64,000 bases of DNA from Palsa-360 sp963719875 (GCA_963719875.1 CAVRDJ010000002.1:2480001-2544000), one strand, 5' to 3'. Counted from the stretch's first letter, positions 11,870 to 20,592 are shown. Notes: generated from the sequence alone by a model not told the origin. A program made the numbers and translations.

Positions 11870-11908
11870 CGGCCCGCCCCGATGAAATCGGGGCGGGCCG
11901 TTTTTGTT
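11870..11908 (+). terminator. Terminator of the 23S-5S operon
   Basis: 14-bp GC-rich stem CGGCCCGCCCCGAT / ATCGGGGCGGGCCG with loop GAA, followed by TTTTTGTTTT. Confidence 0.95.
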
Positions 11909-11916
11909 TTGCTCGG

Positions 11917-11925
11917 TGATATACT
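11917..11925 (+). promoter_or_regulatory. Extended -10 promoter before the hicB-like gene
   Basis: TGATATACT matches an extended -10 (TGn-TATACT). It ends 21 bases before the ATG at 11947, with AGGGGA as a ribosome site in between. The same nonamer occurs at 8098 and 30276. Confidence 0.5.
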
Positions 11926-11946
11926 GGCTTAATTAGGGGAACAGAA

Positions 11947-12162
11947 ATGAAATCCAAAAGGAACTTCACCGTTGTGATCGAGGGCGATGGCGCCGGCAAC
12001 TATTTGGCATCCGTCCCGACATTGCACGGATGCCATACGCATGCGAAAACTCTCGTTACACTGATGAAACGCGTTCAGGAAGCAGTCGAACTGTACCTGG
12101 AAGTTGGCGAGGAAGTTGACGATTCCCTTGAATTCATCGGGATTCAGCAAATCTCCATATGA
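11947..12162 (+). CDS. HicB-like antitoxin domain protein, no HicA partner
   Basis: 71-residue HicB-type partial RNase H-fold protein. It begins KSKRNFTVVIEGDGAGNYLASVPTL and continues GCHTHAKTLVTLMKRVQEAVELYLE, the usual HicB core with no DNA-binding tail. In typical modules a small HicA toxin lies next to it. None is found on either side: the region between 12162 and 12226 is too short and the next gene is unrelated. It may be an orphan antitoxin or a HicB-fold protein with another role. Start and ribosome site (AGGGGA) are clear. Confidence 0.8.
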   Translation: MKSKRNFTVVIEGDGAGNYLASVPTLHGCHTHAKTLVTLMKRVQEAVELYLEVGEEVDDSLEFIGIQQISI

Positions 12163-12225
12163 CATTCCGTCCCGACACTTGGGGCAGAATACTTATTCCC
12201 TGAAAATTCAGATCGGAGCGCAGGC

Positions 12226-12729
12226 ATGGTCCCACGTGTCACAGTTCTGGCGACGCTTCATGTTGTTCAGGGCGCGGAGAAGCGGCTCGGAAACGTGCAC
12301 GACCCGATGTATGTTGCGCTGCTCAACAAATTAATGATTTCAGAGGGAGTGGACTTTATTTTCGAAGAAGCCTCAGGCCTGGGGCCCACGATTGCCGAAA
12401 AGGTGGCGCTCGAACAATTAGCGTTCGGCCATTATGTGGATATTGACCCTGCGAGAGCGGAGCGGGCGGACTTTGGCATTCCCGCCAATTCGAGTGAACC
12501 GAACATGATTGGAGCGCCTCCGACGGTGGCATTTGCGAATTGGCAGCTTCTGGAAGTGCACGCCAAGAGAGAAGAACTCTGGGTGAAGCGCATGCAGCAG
12601 CATGAATTCCAGAGCGCCCTCGTCATCTGCGGACTCGTCCATCTATTGAGCTTCGCATTTCGGCTTCAGGACGCAAAATTTTCCGTGCAGGCGATCAATT
12701 ACGCCAACTGGCAGCGCAACCCGCTTTAG
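12226..12729 (+). CDS. Uncharacterised protein with C-terminal ICGLVHLLSF motif
   Basis: 167-residue soluble protein with no named domain that I can assign. It reads VPRVTVLATLHVVQGAEKR at the N-terminus, an acidic FIFEEASGLGP segment, a YVDIDPARAERADFGIP stretch, and late in the protein REELWVKRM then ALVICGLVHLLSFAFRL. This order (early beta strand with His, middle EE, D-x-D, then E-W and CG-x-x-H) resembles a family of small uncharacterised proteins whose last motif reads like FICGxxHxxSF (from memory, not searched). Conserved His, Glu and Asp could bind metal. It lies between two orphan antitoxin genes. Confidence 0.6.
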   Translation: MVPRVTVLATLHVVQGAEKRLGNVHDPMYVALLNKLMISEGVDFIFEEASGLGPTIAEKVALEQLAFGHYVDIDPARAERADFGIPANSSEPNMIGAPPTVAFANWQLLEVHAKREELWVKRMQQHEFQSALVICGLVHLLSFAFRLQDAKFSVQAINYANWQRNPL

Positions 12730-12841
12730 TACCCGCCCACGAAACGAAGAAGCAATGGGACAAGATAGCCGTATTACAATGGACTTGCCTCTCCAAATAT
12801 GAAATGGAGCAAAGAAGGCGTTCAGTGAGGTGCTTCATCCC

Positions 12842-13090
12842 ATGAAGATAGCGGTCTATCTGCCCAAGGATCTGATTCAGGACGCCGAAAGGGCAGCAAC
12901 CAGGCAAGGCACAACTCTGAGTGCGTTTGTAAGAGATGCGATACGCCTGGCGCTTGACAGGCGGCGTCGAACACGCTCGGGTCGCAAATTCAAAATCACG
13001 ACTTACGGAGAGGGCGGAGTTCATGCAGGCGTAAATCTGGACGACACCTCAGCCTTGCTCGATATCATGGATGGAATCAAGAGGGATTGA
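12842..13090 (+). CDS. Ribbon-helix-helix (CopG/VapB-like) antitoxin, no toxin partner
   Basis: 82-residue protein from ATG 12842 (a GTG four codons upstream is an alternative). Residues 1-42 form a ribbon-helix-helix DNA-binding fold: KIAVYLPKDLIQDAERAATR then GTTLSAFVRDAIRLALDRRR. The tail, with TTYGEGGVHAGVNLDDTSALLDIMDG, is the toxin-neutralising type of VapB antitoxins. A vapC gene would normally start at its stop codon. Instead the next gene is a hydrolase, so the toxin has been lost or lies elsewhere. Confidence 0.8.
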   Translation: MKIAVYLPKDLIQDAERAATRQGTTLSAFVRDAIRLALDRRRRTRSGRKFKITTYGEGGVHAGVNLDDTSALLDIMDGIKRD

Positions 13091-13155
13091 ATAATTCCCG
13101 GCTTAAAGAGTATTGTAGCTTCACCGTTCGTACGGAAAAGTTCCTGGAGGTGGCC

Positions 13156-14220
13156 ATGGCTTCTCGAAAGACTTTCTCGTCTCGCCGAAACTTTCTACTG
13201 GGCGCGGCGCCTGCCATTGCCGGAGGGCTTGCGCTGTCACGTGTTGCCGCCGAGGCATTCGCTCAACCTACGGGCAGCCAGACGGAAAAATCTGGCGTGG
13301 CGAACGAAAAGATATGGAGCAAGGAATACTGGGCGCAAAAGGGCGAGGTCAAGCTCTACATGTTTCGGAAGCGCGTGGGTGCGCCGCAAGCGGGCAAGGC
13401 AGCGTTGCCGGTGCTATTCCTCGTCCATGGTTCTTCCATATCTTCGACTTCGTTTGACTTGACCGTGCCGGGGCGGGGCGAATATTCGCTGATGGACGCG
13501 TTTGCGAGGTATGGTTTTGACGTTTGGACGATGGATTTTGAGGGCTACGGAAAATCGTCGCGGACCGAGGGAAATTCCAACATCGCGGATGGCGTCGAGG
13601 ATTTGAAGGCGGCGATTCCGGTGGTGGCGCGCGAGACGGGGCAGCAGCGCTACCACGTCTTCGGCGAATCGTCCGGCGCATTGCGCGCCGGCGCGTTTGC
13701 CATGGCTCATCCTGAACTCATCGACCGGCTCATCCTGGCGGCGTTTACGTATACCGGGGAGGGTTCGCCCACGCTGACGGATCGGGCCAAGCAGGTGGAG
13801 TTCTACCGCACGCACAATCGCCGTCCGCGCGACCGCGACATGATTCGCAGCATTTTCACGCGCGACAAGCCCGGCACATCTGACCCGGCGGTCGGGGAAG
13901 CGCTGGCCGACGCCGAATTGAAATTCGGCAATGACATCCCCACGGGAACATATCTTGACATGACTACCAGTCTGCCCATCGTCGACCCGCTCAAAGTGCA
14001 TTCCCCCGTGCTGATCGTGCGCGGCGAATATGACGGAATCGCGACTGAAGTGGATCTCATTAATTTCTATACCAAGCTACCCTACGCAGATCGGCAATTT
14101 ATCATCCTGCCCGGGGCGGCGCATGCTCTTTCGTTGGGAATCAATCGGCAACAGTTCTGGCACGTGATGCGGGCGTTCCTGGACATGCCGCCCCGCCTCG
14201 ATAGCTTGAAGAGTGCCTAG
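13156..14220 (+). CDS. Tat-exported alpha/beta hydrolase
   Basis: 354-residue alpha/beta-hydrolase-fold enzyme. The ATG at 13156 follows GGAGGTGG and opens onto a twin-arginine signal (SRRNFLLGAAPAIAGGLALS, cut near AEAFAQ), so it acts outside the cytoplasm as a folded protein. The oxyanion region is LVHGSS, the nucleophile elbow is GESSG, and the catalytic His is in GAAHALSLG. An Asp in RGEYDGIATEVD completes the triad. Substrate is unknown; esterase or lactonase activity is plausible. An in-frame start at 13087 would place the Tat motif internally and is less likely. Confidence 0.85.
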   Translation: MASRKTFSSRRNFLLGAAPAIAGGLALSRVAAEAFAQPTGSQTEKSGVANEKIWSKEYWAQKGEVKLYMFRKRVGAPQAGKAALPVLFLVHGSSISSTSFDLTVPGRGEYSLMDAFARYGFDVWTMDFEGYGKSSRTEGNSNIADGVEDLKAAIPVVARETGQQRYHVFGESSGALRAGAFAMAHPELIDRLILAAFTYTGEGSPTLTDRAKQVEFYRTHNRRPRDRDMIRSIFTRDKPGTSDPAVGEALADAELKFGNDIPTGTYLDMTTSLPIVDPLKVHSPVLIVRGEYDGIATEVDLINFYTKLPYADRQFIILPGAAHALSLGINRQQFWHVMRAFLDMPPRLDSLKSA

Positions 14221-14286
14221 ACTGCCTTCCGGTCTGCCGCAGGGCTGGAGCCGGCGCAATCACCGTTCATCTATGCTTGGCGACGA

Positions 14287-14359
14287 TCCCGGGAACGCCA
14301 TTCTCCTGAATGGCGGCATGCAAACCGCCCGCCGCGGCGGGGAGATTGGCGCACCCGGA
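14287..14359. repeat. Family B repeat (copy B1)
   Basis: CCCGGGAACGCCATTCTCC, a small hairpin ATTCTCCTGAAT, then GCGGGGAGATTGGCGCACCC. It shares GGGAACGCC and GGAGATTGGCG with copies at 24387, 32691 and 40635. It lies in the spacer between two convergent genes. Confidence 0.7.
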
Positions 14360-14402
14360 TTTCCACCGCAAATTCCCAAATCAACGTCGGAATTCAGGTT
14401 AA

Positions 14403-17400
14403 TTACTGCTGTTGCGGTGGCGGTTGCTGTCGTTGCTGTTGGTCTGGCTGCTGTTGTGGTTGCTGCGGTGGTTGCACGACGGTCCCAGGTGCCTGGCCGG
14501 GTTGCGCTCCAGGAGAAAACGGTGGTCGGCCAATTTGCGGCGGCAAGTTCGGGTTAGGCGCTCCGGCAGGCCCGGGCTGAGGGGGAACCGCTGGCCCTGG
14601 TGGCGGCGAAGGCGGAGTGGATGGCTCTCCGCGTCCAGCGTAGACTGCCGGAACATCATGCGGCGGCAAGCGCAAGGCGCGCGGCGTTACAAGGATGAGC
14701 AATTCGGACTGTTGAAAGTTGGCCGTGTCCTCGCCAGTCAACAAGCCGATTCCCGGAATCGTCGAGGTCCATGGCAATCCGCTAGTGCTTCCCATTTTAT
14801 TCGATTGAAGGATTCCGGACACAATCGAAGTTTCATTTTCACGCAGGCGGATCGTCTGCTCGATGTTGCGATTGCTGAGGATGGGAATCCCGTTGATGGT
14901 CGACCCAGAAAGCCTCTTAATGTCGAATTGAAGCTGCAGAGTGACCTCATTATCGTCATGAAGGTGCGGCGTGGCTTTTATCTTCAATCCCAGATCCTCG
15001 TACTCGGCGGATGGATAGCCGGTTTGCGCCGACGATAGATTTGAGGTCGAGGATTGCAGAGTGTTGAGCGTGACGGTCACGGTGTTGGACATCTGGTTCG
15101 CGGCTACGAGATCAATTGATCCGTCACCATTCAGATCAGCACCCGCCACCGCAATGGGAGAATTCCCCGCGGGCAAAGAAATGGGGGCGGTAAAAGTTCC
15201 GTCGCCGTTCCCGAGCAGGATATCCACATTGTTTGCTGATTCATCCGCGACGGCGAGAGATGTGGTTGTGCCAGTGAAGTTCGCGGCAATAATTCCGGCC
15301 GGGCCGGCGCCGGTGGTAAAAGTAGTTTGAGGCTGAAAAGTTCCGTCGCCATTCCCCAGCAAGATCGAAACGGTGCCGTCAGTTTGGTTCGTCACGGCCA
15401 AATCAGGTTTGTTGTCCACATTAAAATCCGCCGTGGCGACACCCGCAGGCCCCTTCCCGGTGGCAAACGTGGTTTGCGTGCCAAAAGTCCCGTCGCCATT
15501 GCCGAACAGAATGGAGACGGTGCTATCGCTACTGTTCGTAACCGCCAAATCCAGATTGGCATTATTGTTTATAATGAATTCTCCCGTCGCGATTGCCGTC
15601 GGCATCGCGCCCACGGTCGGAAGACTGGTTTGGTTGGCCGGGGCCGTCAGTGTTCCATTCGTATTGCCAAGCAGGATCGAGACGGTGCGGTCCGTCTGAT
15701 TGACAATTGCAAGATCGGCAAACCCGTCATTATTGAAATCCGCCGCGATCAGGGCAACCGGGTTTTTGCCGGTCGGAAACGTTGCAGGGGCCTTGAAAGT
15801 TCCATCCCCGTTTCCCAGCAGGATGATCACGTTGTTGTTGGTGGAATCCGTCACGGCGATATCCACATTGCCATCGCCATTGAAATCGCCCACGGCGACG
15901 GCCGAGGGAGTGCCGATGGGCGGAGTGAGCGTTGTCCCAGCCGTTACGTCGGTGCAAGCGGCAAACGTGCCGTCTCCGGCACCCACAAGAATCGAGATCG
16001 GACCGCAGGGCGCGCCGACACCCTTCTGATTGGCGACGACTAGATCGGGATGGCCGCCATTTTTTGAGTTGAAAGTTGCGATAGCTACTGAAATTGGGGC
16101 GGAAAGAAAGGGCGCAACCGTCGGGTAATCCGTTCGCGGAAGCGTCAATCCCGCAAGCAGCGCCTGCGCGAGTGTCGTCGAGAGCGAGGCCGTATTCGAA
16201 GAGAGCAAACCCAGATCGATGGGATAACGGTCGCCGACAAAAAACGTTGCCGGTTTTCCGTCCTGTGCGCGCAACAAAATCCGTTGGCCGCTGTGTACTG
16301 TGCTGAGGGCCGTGCCGAAATTGGCGCTGACGCCGGGCATGGTGGCGAGAAAAATAGTCTTTCCTCCGCCGAATGCAATCAATGCCGGAAGCGCGGAGCC
16401 CGAGGCCGAGCTCACGGCGCTGCTCCCGAAAATGGTTTGCAGAATTTGAATTAGAGTTCCGTTATTCTGCGCCGCCTGGAGCTGCCGAATTTCAGGCAAG
16501 GTGAGCGCAAATACGCTCGAGGTTGAGGGCGGCGTAATTCCCAGTTGAGTCGCGTTGGTGCGGTCGAGTTCCAGGATTTCGATTTCCAGCATCAATTCGC
16601 CATGGGGCTGCTCGATCTGCTCGAGAAGAGTTTGCGCGAGCGCCACGTTTTGTTCCGTGCTGCGCACGGTGAGGGTGCGCGTGGCCGTATTCAGTTGCGT
16701 CCGCGTGATGCCGGTCATCTCGCGAATCATCCGGACTGCTTCGTTCATCTCGTCCGTGGTGACGGAAGCCGGGAGCAAGAGTTGTCTCTCTACTTCGAGT
16801 GCGTACTCCCGCACTTTTTGCGGGGTGTCTTCGGTGACAAACATCGTATGCTCGTCCACAACGCGCGTGAAAGTTTTGGTCTGGCGCGAGAGGACCATCA
16901 CCGCCGTGTCGAAGTCCAAATTCGGAACCTGGAACCGAACCGCGCGATCGGTCAGATCGCCGTCAAACACCACCTTCACGCCAAATTGCCTGCCGATTTC
17001 CTCATAGGCGCCTCGGGTCGTGCCGCGATAATCGAAAGTCTGAGTTCCGGGCTTGAGAATCAGGCGCGGCAAACCAGCGAGCCGTGGGCCCTTTGCCGCC
17101 TCTACTTCCGCAGGGATCGGCGTCAATTCTGCCAGGCGCTCCCGCGCCACGACGTAGTTCGGGTCAATCTCCAGCGCCTGGAGCAGCAGCGCGCGCGCCC
17201 CGGGAATATTTCCGGCAATGGCCTGCCGTTCCGCGCCATCCACGAGCGATTGAACGACTTGAAATCGGGCATGTTCCTTTAGGATGGCGTACTCCCGGTT
17301 TGACGGATCGTACTTAGCCGCTTCGGAATAGGCGGCAAACTCTGCTTTCCAGTCGCCAGATTGTTCCGCGCGGCGGCCCGCCTGGAAAGCGTTCTTAGCG

Positions 17401-17570
17401 CGGCCCTTATCCGGTTGGGGCGCAAGCGTGGATGGCGGTTTACCCTGTGCGGGCGCGGCAGCGGCAGGCGCGGCGCCAGCCGAGGATTGGGGCAAAACCG
17501 GAGCCACGATGAGCAGTCCCGCAAATATAACGGCCACGATGCGCTTCGCGACCATAACCCATCGGTCCAT
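14403..17570 (-). CDS. Secretin-family outer-membrane protein with inserted seven-unit FG-GAP propeller
   Basis: Very large secretin (type II/III secretion or pilus-type channel). From the ATG at 17570 it has 1,055 residues: signal peptide (about 6-28), TPR-like helices (about 58-150), a secretin N-domain (about 175-246, with GVKVVFDGDLTDRAVRFQ), a second N-domain (about 256-321), the first part of the secretin domain (about 324-456, MLEIEILELDRTNATQLGI and PATFFVGDRYPIDLG), an inserted block of seven FG-GAP/VCBS-like units (about 486-838, each ADFNxDxxxDLAV plus LLGNGDGTF), the second part of the secretin domain (about 851-966, YEDLGLKIKATPHLHDD, NGIPILSNR, LLILVTPRAL), then a Pro/Gln tail. 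The start is uncertain; the open frame continues 44 codons upstream. No other secretion gene is adjacent. Confidence 0.85.
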   Translation of the reverse strand: MDRWVMVAKRIVAVIFAGLLIVAPVLPQSSAGAAPAAAAPAQGKPPSTLAPQPDKGRAKNAFQAGRRAEQSGDWKAEFAAYSEAAKYDPSNREYAILKEHARFQVVQSLVDGAERQAIAGNIPGARALLLQALEIDPNYVVARERLAELTPIPAEVEAAKGPRLAGLPRLILKPGTQTFDYRGTTRGAYEEIGRQFGVKVVFDGDLTDRAVRFQVPNLDFDTAVMVLSRQTKTFTRVVDEHTMFVTEDTPQKVREYALEVERQLLLPASVTTDEMNEAVRMIREMTGITRTQLNTATRTLTVRSTEQNVALAQTLLEQIEQPHGELMLEIEILELDRTNATQLGITPPSTSSVFALTLPEIRQLQAAQNNGTLIQILQTIFGSSAVSSASGSALPALIAFGGGKTIFLATMPGVSANFGTALSTVHSGQRILLRAQDGKPATFFVGDRYPIDLGLLSSNTASLSTTLAQALLAGLTLPRTDYPTVAPFLSAPISVAIATFNSKNGGHPDLVVANQKGVGAPCGPISILVGAGDGTFAACTDVTAGTTLTPPIGTPSAVAVGDFNGDGNVDIAVTDSTNNNVIILLGNGDGTFKAPATFPTGKNPVALIAADFNNDGFADLAIVNQTDRTVSILLGNTNGTLTAPANQTSLPTVGAMPTAIATGEFIINNNANLDLAVTNSSDSTVSILFGNGDGTFGTQTTFATGKGPAGVATADFNVDNKPDLAVTNQTDGTVSILLGNGDGTFQPQTTFTTGAGPAGIIAANFTGTTTSLAVADESANNVDILLGNGDGTFTAPISLPAGNSPIAVAGADLNGDGSIDLVAANQMSNTVTVTLNTLQSSTSNLSSAQTGYPSAEYEDLGLKIKATPHLHDDNEVTLQLQFDIKRLSGSTINGIPILSNRNIEQTIRLRENETSIVSGILQSNKMGSTSGLPWTSTIPGIGLLTGEDTANFQQSELLILVTPRALRLPPHDVPAVYAGRGEPSTPPSPPPGPAVPPQPGPAGAPNPNLPPQIGRPPFSPGAQPGQAPGTVVQPPQQPQQQPDQQQRQQPPPQQQ

Positions 17571-17812
17571 TCGGGAGCGAATTGCGAGGTGACACCGGGG
17601 CTGAATCATAGCTAGAATCATGTAGATGCCTATTCTACCGTCGGGGGGCGCAGCAAGGGAGAAACTTGTAAACTTGACCCCGGGTGGACGGGCCGTGTAC
17701 ACTAGTATTTCCAGTTGCGAATGAGTTGCAACTAGGGGGTGTGCCCCTTTCGGGGGCCAATTCGGCTGCAGGCTTGACTTGACGCCATCAAAGTACGCTT
17801 AAGGACTGCTTT
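17571..17812. other. Divergent spacer between secretin and iron operon
   Basis: About 240 bases between divergently transcribed genes. It must hold both promoters. No distinct RNA or repeat is seen. The secretin frame is open without stop into this region, so its true start could lie here. Confidence 0.4.
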
Positions 17813-19072
17813 TTGCTCTCTGCTTTTCTCATCGCTCTTCGTGAAGGTGTCGAAGCCGCCCTGGTTGTCGGCATCGTACTCGTTTATCTGAATCGCACCG
17901 GCCGCTCGAATCTCGCCCGCTGGGTGTGGGGAGGCGTTCTCGCCGCGGTTGCGTCCAGCCTCGCCGTCGCCATCGCGCTGGAGCGCTGGAAGGTCAGCGA
18001 AGACGGCTTCGAGGGTTTGCTGCTGCTGCTCGCGGCTGTTTTTGTCGTTACCATGATCATCTGGATGAACCGCGTGGCGCGGCATCTGAAAACAGATATC
18101 GAAAAACGCGTCGAAAAACACGCAGCGAAGTCCGAATTTTCCGCGGGGATCGGCCTGGCCACTTTCGTCTTCCTCATGGTGGTTCGCGAGGGCGCCGAGC
18201 TTGCACTGATTTTGCGCGCGGTGGAGCTTTCTACGGAAGGCCTCGCCGTTTGGATTGGAACGATTCTGGGACTGGCCGTCGCGATTGCGGTAGGAGTGTT
18301 CTTCTTCCAGGGGACCCTGAAAATTTCTCTGGGAAGATTTTTTTCCGCGACCAGCACGATCCTGATTATCGTCGCCGTGCAACTGGCGCTGACCGGGGTT
18401 CACGAACTGAGTGAAGCCATGTGGCTGCCATCCAGCCGGGTCGAGATGGCCTACATCGGTCCAATCGTCCGGAACGAGTTTTTCTTTTTCACCGTGATTC
18501 TCGGCGCGGCGGCGCTTCTGGTCCTGCGCGAATGGATGGCCGCGCGCGGCCGCGCGGCGGAGAATGTGCCCGACCCGGCGGAACGCCGGCGACTTGAATG
18601 GGAGCGCCGCAAGCAGCGCCGCTGGGCGTTCGCTTCGGCGTTCACCTGCACTGCCGTGATCCTGATGCTGGCCGCAGAATTCGCATACACACGCGTGACC
18701 GCGACGACCGAGGCTCGCTCGATCCAGTCGGAAGACGGGGCGGTTCGAATCCCCCTCTCCGAGATCAGCGATGCGAGTCTTCATATTTACAGCGTGGACG
18801 CGAGCGGAACGAGCTTGCGCTTCCTCGTGATTCGCAAGCCAAACGGAAGCTGGGGCACGGCGCTCGACGCCTGCCTGATTTGCGGCACCGCTGGATATCG
18901 CCAGGATGGTTCGAACGTCGTGTGCCGCAACTGCGCCTCCGCCATTTACGTCCCGACCATCGGGGAAGCGGGCGGATGCAATCCCGTCGGCGTGCCCTCG
19001 CGCACGGAGAGTGGCGCGCTGGTGATCGACGTCTCGAAGCTGGCCGAAGCGAGGAGCCGGGTCTCTCAATAG
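17813..19072 (+). CDS. FTR1-type iron permease fused to DUF2318-like Fe-S/cysteine domain
   Basis: 419-residue membrane protein. The first part (1-245) is an FTR1/Ftr permease with both iron-site motifs, REGVE (10-14) and REGAE (125-129), on membrane helices. After a charged cytoplasmic linker and another helix (about 273-292) comes a periplasmic domain with CLICG (354-358), CRNC (371-374) and GGCNPVG (387-393), the pattern of DUF2318-type membrane proteins. In other bacteria these are two genes. Start codon is TTG at 17813 with AAGGA upstream. It opens an operon with two FtsX permeases and an ATPase, as in the Campylobacter p19-type iron system. The periplasmic P19/FetP copper protein is not present here. 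Confidence 0.85.
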   Translation: MLSAFLIALREGVEAALVVGIVLVYLNRTGRSNLARWVWGGVLAAVASSLAVAIALERWKVSEDGFEGLLLLLAAVFVVTMIIWMNRVARHLKTDIEKRVEKHAAKSEFSAGIGLATFVFLMVVREGAELALILRAVELSTEGLAVWIGTILGLAVAIAVGVFFFQGTLKISLGRFFSATSTILIIVAVQLALTGVHELSEAMWLPSSRVEMAYIGPIVRNEFFFFTVILGAAALLVLREWMAARGRAAENVPDPAERRRLEWERRKQRRWAFASAFTCTAVILMLAAEFAYTRVTATTEARSIQSEDGAVRIPLSEISDASLHIYSVDASGTSLRFLVIRKPNGSWGTALDACLICGTAGYRQDGSNVVCRNCASAIYVPTIGEAGGCNPVGVPSRTESGALVIDVSKLAEARSRVSQ

Positions 19073-19161
19073 ACGCTGTCGCATCACCAATTTGGAATTT
19101 ATCTGTAGACTCCGTGAGATGATCTCCTCGTCTTCATACTTGGGATTCTCGAACGCTGCGG

Positions 19162-19248
19162 AAAAGCCCCGGGTCTGAAGACCCGGTCTACAGCAAAGGC
19201 ACGCGATAGCATTTTGCTGTAGCCCGCCTCTTAAGAGGCGGGGGGTTT
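19162..19248. repeat. Family A-prime repeat (two back-to-back palindromes)
   Basis: Two small palindromes, CCGGGTCTGAAGACCCGG and CCGCCTCTTAAGAGGCGG, are separated by a spacer and joined by the complementary segments CTACAGCAAA (19189-19198) and TTTTGCTGTAG (19212-19222). The layout resembles the copy at 60603, where the two palindromes occur in the opposite order. It lies inside the iron operon between the permease and first FtsX gene. Confidence 0.75.
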
Positions 19249-19289
19249 CTGCGAGGTGCTGGACAGACTCTCGCAAGGGACAGTAGATT

Positions 19290-20573
19290 ATGTTTCTTCG
19301 AATCGTCAGCGATTCCTTCACGCGCAAGCCGCGCCGGAAAGTGCTCACGGCGGCGGCGCTGGCGCTCGGCATGGCCGTTGCGACCGCCACGCTGGAAGTC
19401 GCGCTCGACGTGGGAGACCGCCTGGCGCGGGAATTCCGTTCGCTCGGCGCGAATCTGCTCGTCACGCCCGCAGCGGACACGCTGCCGCTCGAAATTGGGG
19501 GAGTCGATTACCGGCCGGTCGACGCCGGCGCCTATTTGCCCGCAGCCGATCTCGGCAAATTAAAAATAATTTTCTGGCGCAATAATGTCATGGGGTTTGC
19601 TCCGTTTCTCGATGTTCCGGTGACAATCGCGCAAAGCAGCTCACAGGGAATTTCTCACGAAGAATTGATCGGAACATGGTACAGCCACTCCGTTCACGTT
19701 CCCGACGGCAGCGCATTCACGACGGGAATTTCAGCCACCGATCCCTGGTGGCACGTCGACGGCCGATGGTTTTCAGATGCTTCCGATGAAGTCGTGGCGG
19801 GCGCGGCGCTTGCGCAGCGCTTGAATCTGCATGCCGGAAACAAAATCAAAGTCGATTCCGGCGGCCATTCGCGCACGCTTACAATCACGGGCATCGTTTC
19901 CACCGGAGGCCGCGAGGACAGCTCCATCCTGGCGCCTTTGGAAATCGCGCAAGACCTGGCCGGGCGCCCCGGACAGTACCGGCGTCTGCTGGTGAGCGCG
20001 CTGACGAAACCGGCGGACGCATTCTCCCAGCGCGATCCGGCTACGATGACCCCGGTCGAATACGACCGCTGGTATTGCAGCCCCTATATCTCCTCGATCT
20101 CGCACCAAATTCAGCAGCAACTGCCGGGCGTCGAAGTGCGTGCGATCCGGCAAGTCGCCGAAGGCGAGGGCCGGATTCTGACGCGCGTCAGCGGCCTGAT
20201 GTGGATTGTGACGATTGCCGCCTTATTCGCGGCGGCGCTCGCGGTCGGCGCGACTTCCGCGACGACGGTGCTCGAGCGGCGCTCGGAAATTGGATTGATG
20301 AAAGCGCTGGGGGCGAGTTCCCGCGCCGTCGGCGCATTTTTTGTCGCCGAGCAATTGTTTCTTGCGATGGTCGGCGGCCTTCTGGGATACGCGTTGGGAG
20401 TTTTACTTGCGCGCGCCCTCGGCATTGGAATATTTGGCGTTGCTCCCGCGCTTCGGTGGATTCTGCTTCCAATTGTTCTAGTCCTTGCTGCGGCGGTAGC
20501 GCTGCTGGGAAGTCTCCTGCCGCTTGGACATGCTTCGCGCGTCGATCCCGCTCCCGTGTTGCGGGGAGAGTGA
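19290..20573 (+). CDS. FtsX/MacB-type ABC transporter permease (iron operon, first)
   Basis: 427-residue ABC permease of the FtsX/LolC/MacB type. It has an N-terminal helix (LTAAALALGMAVATATLEVAL), a large periplasmic domain (about 45-290), and three C-terminal helices (IVTIAALFAAALAVGATSATT, FFVAEQLFLAMVGGLLGYAL, ILLPIVLVLAAAVALLGSLL) with the conserved RRSEIGLMKALGASSRAVG coupling segment. It pairs with the next permease and the ATPase. In p19-type operons this transporter is thought to work with FTR1 and DUF2318 in iron handling at the inner membrane. Its exact cargo is not established. Confidence 0.85.
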   Translation: MFLRIVSDSFTRKPRRKVLTAAALALGMAVATATLEVALDVGDRLAREFRSLGANLLVTPAADTLPLEIGGVDYRPVDAGAYLPAADLGKLKIIFWRNNVMGFAPFLDVPVTIAQSSSQGISHEELIGTWYSHSVHVPDGSAFTTGISATDPWWHVDGRWFSDASDEVVAGAALAQRLNLHAGNKIKVDSGGHSRTLTITGIVSTGGREDSSILAPLEIAQDLAGRPGQYRRLLVSALTKPADAFSQRDPATMTPVEYDRWYCSPYISSISHQIQQQLPGVEVRAIRQVAEGEGRILTRVSGLMWIVTIAALFAAALAVGATSATTVLERRSEIGLMKALGASSRAVGAFFVAEQLFLAMVGGLLGYALGVLLARALGIGIFGVAPALRWILLPIVLVLAAAVALLGSLLPLGHASRVDPAPVLRGE

Positions 20574-20592
20574 GGACGTGCGGAGCCGTTCG

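Noticed and set aside
12163..12225. HicA toxin next to the HicB-like gene
   Set aside because: The gap is too short and no HicA motif is found in any frame nearby.
15327..16043. 238-codon open frame on the plus strand
   Set aside because: It is antisense to the FG-GAP repeats of the secretin; the repetitive GC-rich codons keep several frames open. No family-like sequence.
18735..18760. GGTTCGAATCC, a T-loop-like sequence
   Set aside because: It lies in frame inside the FTR1 gene and no acceptor stem or anticodon arm can be drawn around it, so it is not a tRNA.
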